A model generated the notes under the pieces. The model saw nothing but the letters and a program-made list of their open reading frames with translations, did not search any database and was not told the origin of the DNA. From JACNLN01 sp964626495 (GTDB lineage: Bacteria; Fidelibacterota; Marinisomatia; Marinisomatales; CAZVFT01): a DNA stretch of 35,705 nt. Made by a program: the position numbers and the translations under genes. Shown here one piece after another: positions 1 to 7,554 of this stretch; within the stretch, counting starts at the first letter, position 1; every line of letters starts with the position of its first letter. The DNA is taken from the NCBI GenBank assembly GCA_964626495.1, contig CAZVFT010000011.1:1-35705 (forward strand), read 5' to 3'.

Positions 1-43
1 TCCTAGCCGTTCCGGCAACGGAGAGGCCCTATGGCGAGCCCTG
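1..43. repeat. GC-rich hairpin unit, partial copy at window edge
   Basis: This short GC-rich stretch stands out from the AT-rich surroundings. It holds a small inverted repeat, CCGTT (7-11) and AACGG (17-21), and ends in GGCGAGCCCTG (33-43). The same 11 bases occur at 7381-7391, again just after a short GC hairpin. It is probably a dispersed intergenic element. It is cut by the window edge, so its left boundary is unknown. Confidence 0.45.
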
Positions 44-75
44 ATGAATAGATCAGGTGAATTAATCAGGCTAAA

Positions 76-1470
76 ATGATAAATAAAAGCACAGAATTAG
101 AGCTCACGATTGAATCCCTTGCCTACGGAGCGCGGGGGTTGGCACGCATGGATGATTTCGTCATTTTTGTGGATGGTGGAATTCCAGGACAAACCGTCAA
201 AGCGTTTTTATATAAAAAGCGGAAAGGCTTTGGTGAGGCACGAATTCTAAAAGTTCTGAAACAATCTCCATACTTTATTGAACCCCGATGTGAACATTTT
301 GATTATTGCGGCGGATGCAAAGTTCAGCATCTGGATTATACCGAACAAGTGAAACAAAAACAACAGCAGGTCATTGAACTTTTCAGGCGAATTGGAGGAA
401 TCCAAAACATTCCTCTAAAAGAGGTTATCCCTGCTGAGGATATCTATCACTATCGGAATAAAATGGAGTTTACATTTTCTAATCGGCGCTGGATTTTACC
501 TGACGAAGAAAAAGGTGTTGATGCCAGTTTTGCTCTCGGTCTGCATATTCCAAATCGTTTTGATAAAGTACTGGATATCAATACCTGCTGGATTCAGAAA
601 CAGGTTTCTGATGAAATTCTCCGGGCTGTAAAAAATGAAACCATAAAATTAGGTCTAAACCCGTATGACATTATAAAACATAAGGGATTTCTCCGAAATT
701 TAGTCATTCGGGTCGGAGAGCGAACGGGTGATGTGATGGTGAATATTGTTACCTCCCGGGAGGAATCAGAATTGCTAATTCCAATTGTAGAGATGCTTGT
801 GACGGAGTTCCCTCAGGTGTCAAGTATTGTTAACAATATTACTAAGAGAAAAGCTGGGGTTGCTTTTGGAGAACGTGAGGTTGTTCTTTTTGGAACACCC
901 TATATCAGAGATAAAATTGGTGAAAATATTTTTGAGATTTCAGCTAATTCTTTCTTTCAGACGAACACCATTCAGGCAGAAAAAGTTTACAAAATAGTCA
1001 GAGAATTTGCGAATTTTTCAAGGGATGATGTGGTATATGATCTATATTGCGGAACAGGCTCCATTTCGATATTTATGGCTGGTTTGGTGAAACAAGTGTA
1101 TGGATTTGAGTTAATACAGTCAGCGGTGGAAGATGCAGTACGGAATGCTGTGAGCAATGGTGCATACAATTGTCAATTTTATCATGCAAATCTGGATAAA
1201 TTCTTTCGAGTAACTTCTATCCTGAAAAAGATTGAAAAACCCGATGTTATCCTGATTGATCCTCCCAGAGCGGGGATGCATCCCAAATTAGTAAGAGATG
1301 TTATCCAAATGGCACCACGAAAAATTGTCTATATTTCGTGTAATCCCTCAACACAGGCAAGGGATATATTGACGATGGTTGAGGGAAAGTATAAATTAGA
1401 ACAACTGGCTATCATCGATATGTTTCCTCATACACCTTATATTGAGACGGTAGCTTTGATGCGGAAATAA
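76..1470 (+). CDS. rlmD: 23S rRNA (uracil-5-)-methyltransferase RlmD/RumA family
   Basis: SAM-dependent 5-methyluridine methyltransferase of the TrmA/RumA family, 464 residues, cytoplasmic. It has an N-terminal TRAM-like RNA-binding region (about 5-65). Four cysteines are placed as in RumA for a [4Fe-4S] cluster: C72, C78, C81 (motif CxxxxxCGGC) and C171. The SAM-binding motif YDLYCGTGSI is at 321-330, IDPPRAG at about 394-400, and the catalytic nucleophile is Cys422 in YISCNPS. Length and motif order fit the family. Which uridine is modified (U1939 or U747 type, or both) cannot be told from sequence. The ATG start has only a weak Shine-Dalgarno. It is followed by a 116-nt spacer, so it is probably its own transcription unit. 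Its cofactor would come from MetK encoded further right. Confidence 0.9.
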   Translation: MINKSTELELTIESLAYGARGLARMDDFVIFVDGGIPGQTVKAFLYKKRKGFGEARILKVLKQSPYFIEPRCEHFDYCGGCKVQHLDYTEQVKQKQQQVIELFRRIGGIQNIPLKEVIPAEDIYHYRNKMEFTFSNRRWILPDEEKGVDASFALGLHIPNRFDKVLDINTCWIQKQVSDEILRAVKNETIKLGLNPYDIIKHKGFLRNLVIRVGERTGDVMVNIVTSREESELLIPIVEMLVTEFPQVSSIVNNITKRKAGVAFGEREVVLFGTPYIRDKIGENIFEISANSFFQTNTIQAEKVYKIVREFANFSRDDVVYDLYCGTGSISIFMAGLVKQVYGFELIQSAVEDAVRNAVSNGAYNCQFYHANLDKFFRVTSILKKIEKPDVILIDPPRAGMHPKLVRDVIQMAPRKIVYISCNPSTQARDILTMVEGKYKLEQLAIIDMFPHTPYIETVALMRK

Positions 1471-1586
1471 AATTCTCTCAGATGATTTCTATTGGGGTTA
1501 ATAGGTTTTTAGTTAACATCAGAAAACACAGTAGAAACATTGTTAAAAATTTGAGATACTAACACTATACCTTTTAAATAGAATTT

Positions 1587-2729
1587 TTGTATATTAAAGC
1601 AGTGAAATATTTAATTAAGAGAATATTACGAAATTCCTTCGTCCAGATTTTTACTGGAATTTTTTTCGTCATGGTTATTGGGGGAGCGATTATTGGTCAA
1701 CTTGAAGGGGTTCAAGAAATTACCAGAGGTATTAATCCATTCTGGTGGGCAATAGTAACAATGACGACGGTGGGATATGGTGATTTGACACCAGTAACAA
1801 ATGCTGGTCGTTTATTTGCAATTGTTGTGATGTTCTTTGGAATTTCATTTACAGCCCTTTTAACAGCAACAATTTCATCCATTTTTGTAGCAAAACGTAT
1901 TCGGGAGGATAAAGGTTTGGAAAAAGTAGATACAACCCATCATATCATCATCTGTGGTTGGAATAAAAATGCTGAGCGAATCATTGATTCGCTACAAATT
2001 CTCAATGAGGAAAAGAGATTGGATATAGTTCTTGTCAATGATCTCAATGAGGATTCCATTGCCTGGTTGAAGAGTAAATACCGTCATTTAAAATTGAAGA
2101 TTGTTAGGGGAGATTTTACCCGGGAGAGTATTCTCGAAAGAGCGAATGTTAAAAAAGCATCCACTGCCGTTATTCTTTCTAATGAGTCTCTGGAAGATAA
2201 AGCATCTCCAGATGAAAAAACTATCTTTGGAACTCTTACCATCAAAACTCTTGCTCCTAATGTTCGGGTAATTGCATGTATCACTGAACGGGAAAACTTA
2301 ACACACATAAAGCGAGCTAATGCTGATGAAGTAATCATTATTGATGATTTTGCAGCTTATCTGGTAGCATCTCACGTGATGGATCCTGGGGTTCCACAAA
2401 CCATTGAAGGTCTTTTAGATAGTCGTTCAAAATCAAGATTCAATCGTGTAGATATCCCGCAGGAGTTTGTGGGAAAGCCATACCAAGAATTATTTGATCA
2501 CTATCGAGACAACCATGGATGGGTGCTTGTGGGGATATTTTCTGAAGCTGAGCAAATAGGAATAGGTGATATTTTGACCTCTGATACATCCGCACTGGAT
2601 GAATTTATTGAACGAAAATTGATGGAAGCAGGACATTCATTAAGGGAGGAGAGTAAGATTGATGTAGTGATTAATCCAGAAAAGGAATTCATCATCAAGG
2701 AGAATCATAAGGCAATCATCATCCAATAA
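1587..2729 (+). CDS. Two-TM potassium channel with cytoplasmic RCK domain
   Basis: K+ channel of the Kch/MthK type, 380 residues. The first transmembrane helix is about 19-38, then the pore helix and selectivity filter TVGYGD (61-66), and the second helix about 74-101. A cytoplasmic RCK/TrkA-N domain begins near residue 117. Its nucleotide-binding-type loop is CGWNKNAE, close to the GWS-type loop of MthK rather than a classical GxGxxG. A further C-terminal ligand domain is likely from about residue 285. The start is uncertain: TTG at 1587 is the longest form, GTG at 1602 is an alternative, and neither has a good ribosome binding site. A cyclic-nucleotide-binding protein gene follows after 23 nt, suggesting a functional link. 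Known RCK channels are gated by Ca2+ or nucleotides; the ligand here is unknown. Confidence 0.88.
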   Translation: MYIKAVKYLIKRILRNSFVQIFTGIFFVMVIGGAIIGQLEGVQEITRGINPFWWAIVTMTTVGYGDLTPVTNAGRLFAIVVMFFGISFTALLTATISSIFVAKRIREDKGLEKVDTTHHIIICGWNKNAERIIDSLQILNEEKRLDIVLVNDLNEDSIAWLKSKYRHLKLKIVRGDFTRESILERANVKKASTAVILSNESLEDKASPDEKTIFGTLTIKTLAPNVRVIACITERENLTHIKRANADEVIIIDDFAAYLVASHVMDPGVPQTIEGLLDSRSKSRFNRVDIPQEFVGKPYQELFDHYRDNHGWVLVGIFSEAEQIGIGDILTSDTSALDEFIERKLMEAGHSLREESKIDVVINPEKEFIIKENHKAIIIQ

Positions 2730-2752
2730 TAGAATATTTAAAAAGGCTCATT

Positions 2753-3259
2753 ATGAACAATATAAAAGATATAGGGAAGTATAAGTTATTCGATGGTTTG
2801 ACCGAAGAACAATTGAGTAAATTTAAAAAAGTTATTCAAGTTAGAAAATTTTCTGCTGATAAGGTTATATTCAATGAAGGAGATGTGGGTGATTCCATAT
2901 ACCTTCTACTAAATGGAAAGATAGAAATTAATCAGGCTTTGACGTTAAAGTTAAGCAAAGAAGATTATGATACCCGTGAAAAATCCATTACCAAGCTATC
3001 CAGCAATTTTAGACCTTCCTTTGGTGAACTTTCTCTTTTTGGAGACAATGATAAACGAACCGCTACCGTAATTGCTCTGTCTGATTGTGAAATGGGTATT
3101 ATTATGCGAGATGACTTTTTCTCAATTTTGGAGTCCAATTATGATTTAGGATATCGTGTGATGCATAATATTGCTTGTATTGTTGTAGAACGTTTAATCA
3201 AAACTAACCAAGATGTATTAAAACTGACAACTGCATTGAGCCTTATTCTGGAAAAATGA
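2753..3259 (+). CDS. Stand-alone cyclic nucleotide-binding domain protein
   Basis: 168-residue protein that is essentially one cNMP-binding (CAP_ED) domain. No helix-turn-helix, kinase or membrane segment is visible. The phosphate-binding cassette reads FGELSLF (90-96) followed by R102-T-A, keeping the Gly, Glu and Arg that contact the cyclic phosphate and ribose, so nucleotide binding is plausible. The N-terminal F..LTEEQL start and the VIFNEGDVGDSIYLLLNGKIE strands are typical. The gene lies between the K+ channel (23 nt upstream) and valS (29 nt downstream) and is probably cotranscribed with both. An AAGG-type ribosome binding site precedes the ATG. A role as a regulatory subunit of the neighbouring channel is inference from adjacency. 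Other options are a general cAMP/c-di-GMP sensor or a degenerate domain. Confidence 0.82.
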   Translation: MNNIKDIGKYKLFDGLTEEQLSKFKKVIQVRKFSADKVIFNEGDVGDSIYLLLNGKIEINQALTLKLSKEDYDTREKSITKLSSNFRPSFGELSLFGDNDKRTATVIALSDCEMGIIMRDDFFSILESNYDLGYRVMHNIACIVVERLIKTNQDVLKLTTALSLILEK

Positions 3260-3288
3260 ACTAGTTGGCTGTTTGAAACGGAGAATTA

Positions 3289-5961
3289 ATGTCAGATATA
3301 AAACGCAACACCTTTTCAATCCCAAAAGTATATAATCAGAAAAATATAGAAGATAAGTGGTATCAGCACTGGTTAGATAACGGTTATTTTCACGCCAAGA
3401 TTAATCCTGAAAAGGTTCCCTTTACGATTGTTATTCCCCCTCCGAACATTACAGGTATGCTTACAATGGGTCACGTATTAAATAATACGATGCAGGATAT
3501 TCTTATCCGTAAAGCTCGAATGGAAGGGAAAGAAGCATGCTGGTTTCCCGGGACGGATCACGCTTCTATTGCTACGGAAAACAAAGTGGTAAAAATGCTG
3601 GCTGAAAAGGGACTTTCTAAAGAAGAGGTAGGTCGAGAGGAGTTTCTGAAATACTCCTGGAAATGGAAGAAGAAGTATGGCGGTATTATCATCCAGCAGT
3701 TGAAAAAACTGGGGTGCTCATGTGACTGGGACCGTGAGCGGTTCACAATGGATGATGAGTATACTCTTGCTGTTCAGGAAGCGTTTGTTCGGCTTTATCA
3801 TAAGGGGTTGATCTATCGTGGCTATCGCCTTGTGAATTGGTGTCCCATTTCTAAATCTGCTATCTCTGATGAGGAGGTTATTCATCGGGAAATTCAGGGA
3901 AAACTATGGTATTTTCGTTATCCCATTGTGGATTCTGAGACATATGTTGTTGTTGCCACCACACGACCAGAGACGATGCTTGGTGATACAGCTGTAGCAG
4001 TCAACCCTGACGATGTTAGATTCAAATCTCTAATCGGCAAAATGGTTAAACTACCTTTAGCCGGTCGGGATATTCCCATCATTTCTGATGAATACGTCGA
4101 TCCGGAATTTGGAACTGGATGTGTTAAAGTCACACCGGCACACGACTCAAATGATTTCGATGTGGGAGAAAGACACAATCTTGAATTCATCAATATTATG
4201 AACCCAGATGCCTCCCTTAACGAAAATGTCCCTGTTCGTTATCGCACCCTTTCACGAGAGGAAGCTCGCAGGCTGGTTGTTGAGGATTTGGAAGCTATCG
4301 GATTGCTCGAGAAAGTAGAAGATTACACTAATAAAGTTGGTTATTCTGATCGTGGAAATGTGCCTATTGAGTATTTTATGTCTAATCAGTGGTTTCTGAA
4401 GATGTCAGATTTGGCTAAACCAGCAATGGAATCTGTCAGGACTGGAAATATAAATTTTTATCCAGATTACTGGGTAAAGACCTATTATCACTGGATGGAG
4501 AATATCAAAGATTGGTGTATCAGTCGCCAGCTGTGGTGGGGACATCGTATACCAGTTTGGACCCATAACAAAACCAGTGAATTGCATGTATCGGTTGATC
4601 CACCGAATGACGAAAAGAATTGGACCCAAGAACCTGATGTTCTAGATACCTGGGCAAGTTCCTGGTTGTGGCCCTTCGCCATTCAGGGTTGGCCTGACAA
4701 GTCAAAGGAACTGGAATATTTCTACCCAACAGATGTGCTGATCACAGGTCCAGACATTATTTTTTTCTGGGTGGCTCGAATGATTATGGCGGGTTACGAG
4801 TTTTTAGGTGAGATTCCTTTTCGTGAGGTTTATTTCACAAGTATCCTCCGAGACAATCAGGGACGAAAATTTAGTAAATCTCTGGGAAATTCCCCCGACC
4901 CCTTCGATCTATTCGAGCAATACGGTACGGATGCAGTTCGATTCGGTATTATGTTAATGGCACCTCAGGGTCTTGATGTTCTTTTTTCAAATGAACGGTT
5001 GGAAGTGGGTCGCAATTTTATGAACAAGCTGTGGAATGCCACACGATTTTTATTGATGAATACCGATGATGTGACACCAAAATTCTTAACCGATATTGAT
5101 ACAGAACAGTTTGAATTGTCTGATCGGTGGATTCTTAGCCGGATGAATCAAACCATTAATAAAATTGAATCTTATTATACATCTTTCAGATTTAATGAAA
5201 TTGCTAAACAGATTTACGATTTTACCTGGTCTGATTTCTGTGACTGGTATGTGGAAATCATCAAATCGAGATTGTATGGTGATGACGAGGAAGCAAAGGT
5301 TCAGGTATTCACGATAGCTGTTCACGTGGTAAAAACTATATTAAAACTCCTTCATCCTTATGCTCCATTTATCACGGAAGAATTATGGCATAGAATTCAC
5401 GATGCTTGTCCACGGCTTGCTGAAAATGAGAGTGCTGACATTATTACTGCTCCATGGCCAACAATAGAGGAATCGTTCATTAGTGATATTGCCGAAAATG
5501 AAATGAATCTATTACAAAAAGTCGTAACAGGAATTCGAACCGTTCGAAGTACTATGAACGTTCCCCCAGGCAAGAAGTGTAATCTCATTGTTCGTGCTGA
5601 TAGTAAAGATATGGATTTTATCAATTCTCACACAAGTACAATTTGTTTGCTGTCAAAAGTGGAACGTATTAATGGTAGATCTGACATACAACAACCGAAC
5701 CATTCTGCTACATTGATTGTGGAAAAAATGGAACTATTCATTCCACTGGAGGGTTTGATTGATATAGAAAAGGAGAAACAGCGTCTTTGGGATGAAGTTG
5801 AACGATTGGAAGAAAAATTAGAGAGGGTGAGAAAAAAACTCAAAAATAAAAATTTTATCATAAAGGCACCTGATGAGGTAGTGGAAAAAGAGCACCGGAA
5901 ACTCAATGATATTACACAGACTCTTACAAAACTAAAATTAAATTACGAGATACTATTATGA
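3289..5961 (+). CDS. valS: Valyl-tRNA synthetase
   Basis: Class I aminoacyl-tRNA synthetase that charges tRNA-Val, 890 residues, cytoplasmic. The N-terminal ValRS motif PPPNITG is followed by LTMGH (58-62), so the canonical HIGH appears as TMGH. The KMSKS loop is KFSKS (527-531) in GRKFSKSLGNSPDP. The CP1 editing region lies between them (TTRPETMLGDTAVAVNP), the anticodon-binding domain is about 605-760, and the usual ValRS C-terminal coiled-coil arm is about 825-890. Length is normal. GGAG 6 nt before the ATG supports the start. The stop overlaps the next gene start (ATGA), so translation is probably coupled. No T-box leader is visible in the 29-nt upstream gap. Confidence 0.96.
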   Translation: MSDIKRNTFSIPKVYNQKNIEDKWYQHWLDNGYFHAKINPEKVPFTIVIPPPNITGMLTMGHVLNNTMQDILIRKARMEGKEACWFPGTDHASIATENKVVKMLAEKGLSKEEVGREEFLKYSWKWKKKYGGIIIQQLKKLGCSCDWDRERFTMDDEYTLAVQEAFVRLYHKGLIYRGYRLVNWCPISKSAISDEEVIHREIQGKLWYFRYPIVDSETYVVVATTRPETMLGDTAVAVNPDDVRFKSLIGKMVKLPLAGRDIPIISDEYVDPEFGTGCVKVTPAHDSNDFDVGERHNLEFINIMNPDASLNENVPVRYRTLSREEARRLVVEDLEAIGLLEKVEDYTNKVGYSDRGNVPIEYFMSNQWFLKMSDLAKPAMESVRTGNINFYPDYWVKTYYHWMENIKDWCISRQLWWGHRIPVWTHNKTSELHVSVDPPNDEKNWTQEPDVLDTWASSWLWPFAIQGWPDKSKELEYFYPTDVLITGPDIIFFWVARMIMAGYEFLGEIPFREVYFTSILRDNQGRKFSKSLGNSPDPFDLFEQYGTDAVRFGIMLMAPQGLDVLFSNERLEVGRNFMNKLWNATRFLLMNTDDVTPKFLTDIDTEQFELSDRWILSRMNQTINKIESYYTSFRFNEIAKQIYDFTWSDFCDWYVEIIKSRLYGDDEEAKVQVFTIAVHVVKTILKLLHPYAPFITEELWHRIHDACPRLAENESADIITAPWPTIEESFISDIAENEMNLLQKVVTGIRTVRSTMNVPPGKKCNLIVRADSKDMDFINSHTSTICLLSKVERINGRSDIQQPNHSATLIVEKMELFIPLEGLIDIEKEKQRLWDEVERLEEKLERVRKKLKNKNFIIKAPDEVVEKEHRKLNDITQTLTKLKLNYEILL

Positions 5962-7313
5962 AAAAAATTATTTTTATTGTTTGTTTAACAACGTTAGTAC
6001 TAGCACAATCAAAAAACGCAACAATCACCCTGTACCGGGATGGATATGGTCTGGTAAAGCAGCCAATTTCATTTAATCTGATAAAGGGAAGAACAACTGT
6101 TCTATTTACATCCTTACCAGAAAAACTGGAGTCAGATTCTCCATTTCTTTCACTGGGTGTTGATGCAGATGTTCTTTATCAACGATACAATTATGATCTG
6201 TTTAATACACATGAATTTTTAAAGGCTCATTTAGGAGAAGAAATTAAGGTTACCCTGACTAGTGGAAAATCTTATGATGGAAGGTTACTGGATATTGATG
6301 GAAATATCATCACCATTTTGAGGAAAAAGGAGGTAAAGCTTTTCAATTATGACCAGGTAGTTGAATTGGAAATTCCAGGGGTAAGTCCTAAAGAAAATCT
6401 GACACCCCAACTTACGTGGGAAATCAAATCCGAGCGTGCAGGTAGAGTGAGTGGAGATTTGATATACCTTTCAAGGGGATTCGACTGGAGAACCGGGTAT
6501 CGACTGATCATTTCACCTGACGAAAATTCAGGAACGTTGATAACGGAAGCCGTCGTAGATAACAATACAAATCTCGACTTTGAAAATGTTCGTTTACAAT
6601 TAGTAGAAGGTCAATTGAAACGTGTTCATCGACGTCAACCTCCTCGACCTGTAAGGATGCTCGCTCCGCAAGCGAAATTAATGGCAGAAGACGTGGAACC
6701 TACTCCATCCTTCATTCAGGAAGAAATTGCTGATTATAAGATTTATACATTATCAGAAGCACTACAATTTCCAAGTCGGGAATCTATTACAGCCTCACTC
6801 TATTCTGATAAGGAGATTAAAATTTCCCGACTTTATAAATTTGAAAATAAGGAACGATCTACCCGTGATGAACCTCTTACGGTTCAAATATCTTTTGTAA
6901 ATAATGACGGAAACAACCTTGGACTTCCCCTGCCAGGTGGAACCATCCAGATGTATTATACCCGACCCGATGGAGCTGTTGAGTTTACTGGTGAAGATTA
7001 TCTGAAGCAGGTACCGAAAGATGAGGAAGCAAAAATAATTGCAGGGAAAGCTTTTGATGTTATTGGTAAACGGACAGTGGTGAATTACGACAGAAAAAGG
7101 AAAAGCGAAGAAGCCACCATTAAACTGGAATTGAAAAATAAACGAAAGGATGAAATTTCTGTACAGCTTGTTGAGCATATCTATGGTGATTGGGTAATTA
7201 AAGACCCAACTCACGATTACATAAAAATAGATGCCCAGACAATCCAGTTTGATCTTAAGATCGCTCCAGAGTCAGTTGAGCTTGTTAGTTACACTTACAG
7301 GAAGGAGTGGTAG
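5958..7313 (+). CDS. Exported DUF4139 domain-containing protein
   Basis: 451-residue protein with an N-terminal signal peptide (about 1-17, MKKIIFIVCLTTLVLAQ), so probably periplasmic or outer-membrane associated. The N-terminal region (NATITLYRDGYGLVKQ) resembles the N-terminal domain that usually accompanies DUF4139. The C-terminal two thirds carry the DUF4139 pattern, including LTWEIKSERAG, LSRGFDWRTGYRL, VVDNNTNLDFENVRLQLVEG and the final VELVSYTYR. The ATG overlaps the valS stop by 4 nt, so the two are in one transcript, although no metabolic link to valS is known. DUF4139 proteins have no established biochemical activity that I can name. No catalytic motif or membrane segment is visible after the signal peptide. 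Confidence 0.8.
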   Translation: MKKIIFIVCLTTLVLAQSKNATITLYRDGYGLVKQPISFNLIKGRTTVLFTSLPEKLESDSPFLSLGVDADVLYQRYNYDLFNTHEFLKAHLGEEIKVTLTSGKSYDGRLLDIDGNIITILRKKEVKLFNYDQVVELEIPGVSPKENLTPQLTWEIKSERAGRVSGDLIYLSRGFDWRTGYRLIISPDENSGTLITEAVVDNNTNLDFENVRLQLVEGQLKRVHRRQPPRPVRMLAPQAKLMAEDVEPTPSFIQEEIADYKIYTLSEALQFPSRESITASLYSDKEIKISRLYKFENKERSTRDEPLTVQISFVNNDGNNLGLPLPGGTIQMYYTRPDGAVEFTGEDYLKQVPKDEEAKIIAGKAFDVIGKRTVVNYDRKRKSEEATIKLELKNKRKDEISVQLVEHIYGDWVIKDPTHDYIKIDAQTIQFDLKIAPESVELVSYTYRKEW

Positions 7314-7340
7314 CTGTTGGAGTGGTGAGTGGTAAGCCTC

Positions 7341-7391
7341 GGCCCTGGGCGTCCCGCCACGGGGAGTCCGTAGCCGCCACGGCGAGCCCTG
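7341..7391. repeat. GC-rich double hairpin repeat unit
   Basis: Two similar GC-rich blocks follow each other: CCCG-CCA-CGGG followed by GAGTCC, and GCCG-CCA-CGGC followed by GAGCCC. Each can fold into a 4-bp stem with a CCA loop. The last 11 bases, GGCGAGCCCTG, are identical to 33-43 of this window. The block is much more GC-rich than its flanks and lies in a spacer between two plus-strand units. It looks like a dispersed palindromic element. No coding potential is visible. Confidence 0.5.
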
Positions 7392-7490
7392 GTAAGTGGT
7401 AGATTGGTAGCGGGTGGTGCAGTGAGTGGTGGCTGGTAAGGGATTACGCATTACGTTTTAAATAATTACGTACTTACATATTACAATATC
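7391..7490. repeat. Degenerate heptamer tract (GGTAAGT-like, then ATTACG-like)
   Basis: The tract reads as imperfect units of about 7 nt: GGTAAGT, GGTAGAT, GGTAGCG, GGTGGTG, GGTGGCT, GGTAAGG. It then grades into ATTACG units at 7443, 7450 and 7465 and related TTACAT/ATTACA words. The short stretch before the GC-rich block (7318-7336, GGAGTGGTGAGTGG) is of the same type. It fills most of the 241-nt spacer between the DUF4139 gene and recG. No gene or clear promoter is visible in it. Confidence 0.5.
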
Positions 7491-7554
7491 AGGTATGATT
7501 CCCGCCTTCTATCAAATAAACAATGAATCAGTCCATATTTAGAATAGAATCCTG

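Noticed and set aside
6795..7214. 139-codon open frame on the minus strand inside the DUF4139 gene
   Set aside because: It is antisense to a well-supported gene, has no ribosome binding site, and its Phe/Ile-rich composition is what the reverse strand of this gene gives.
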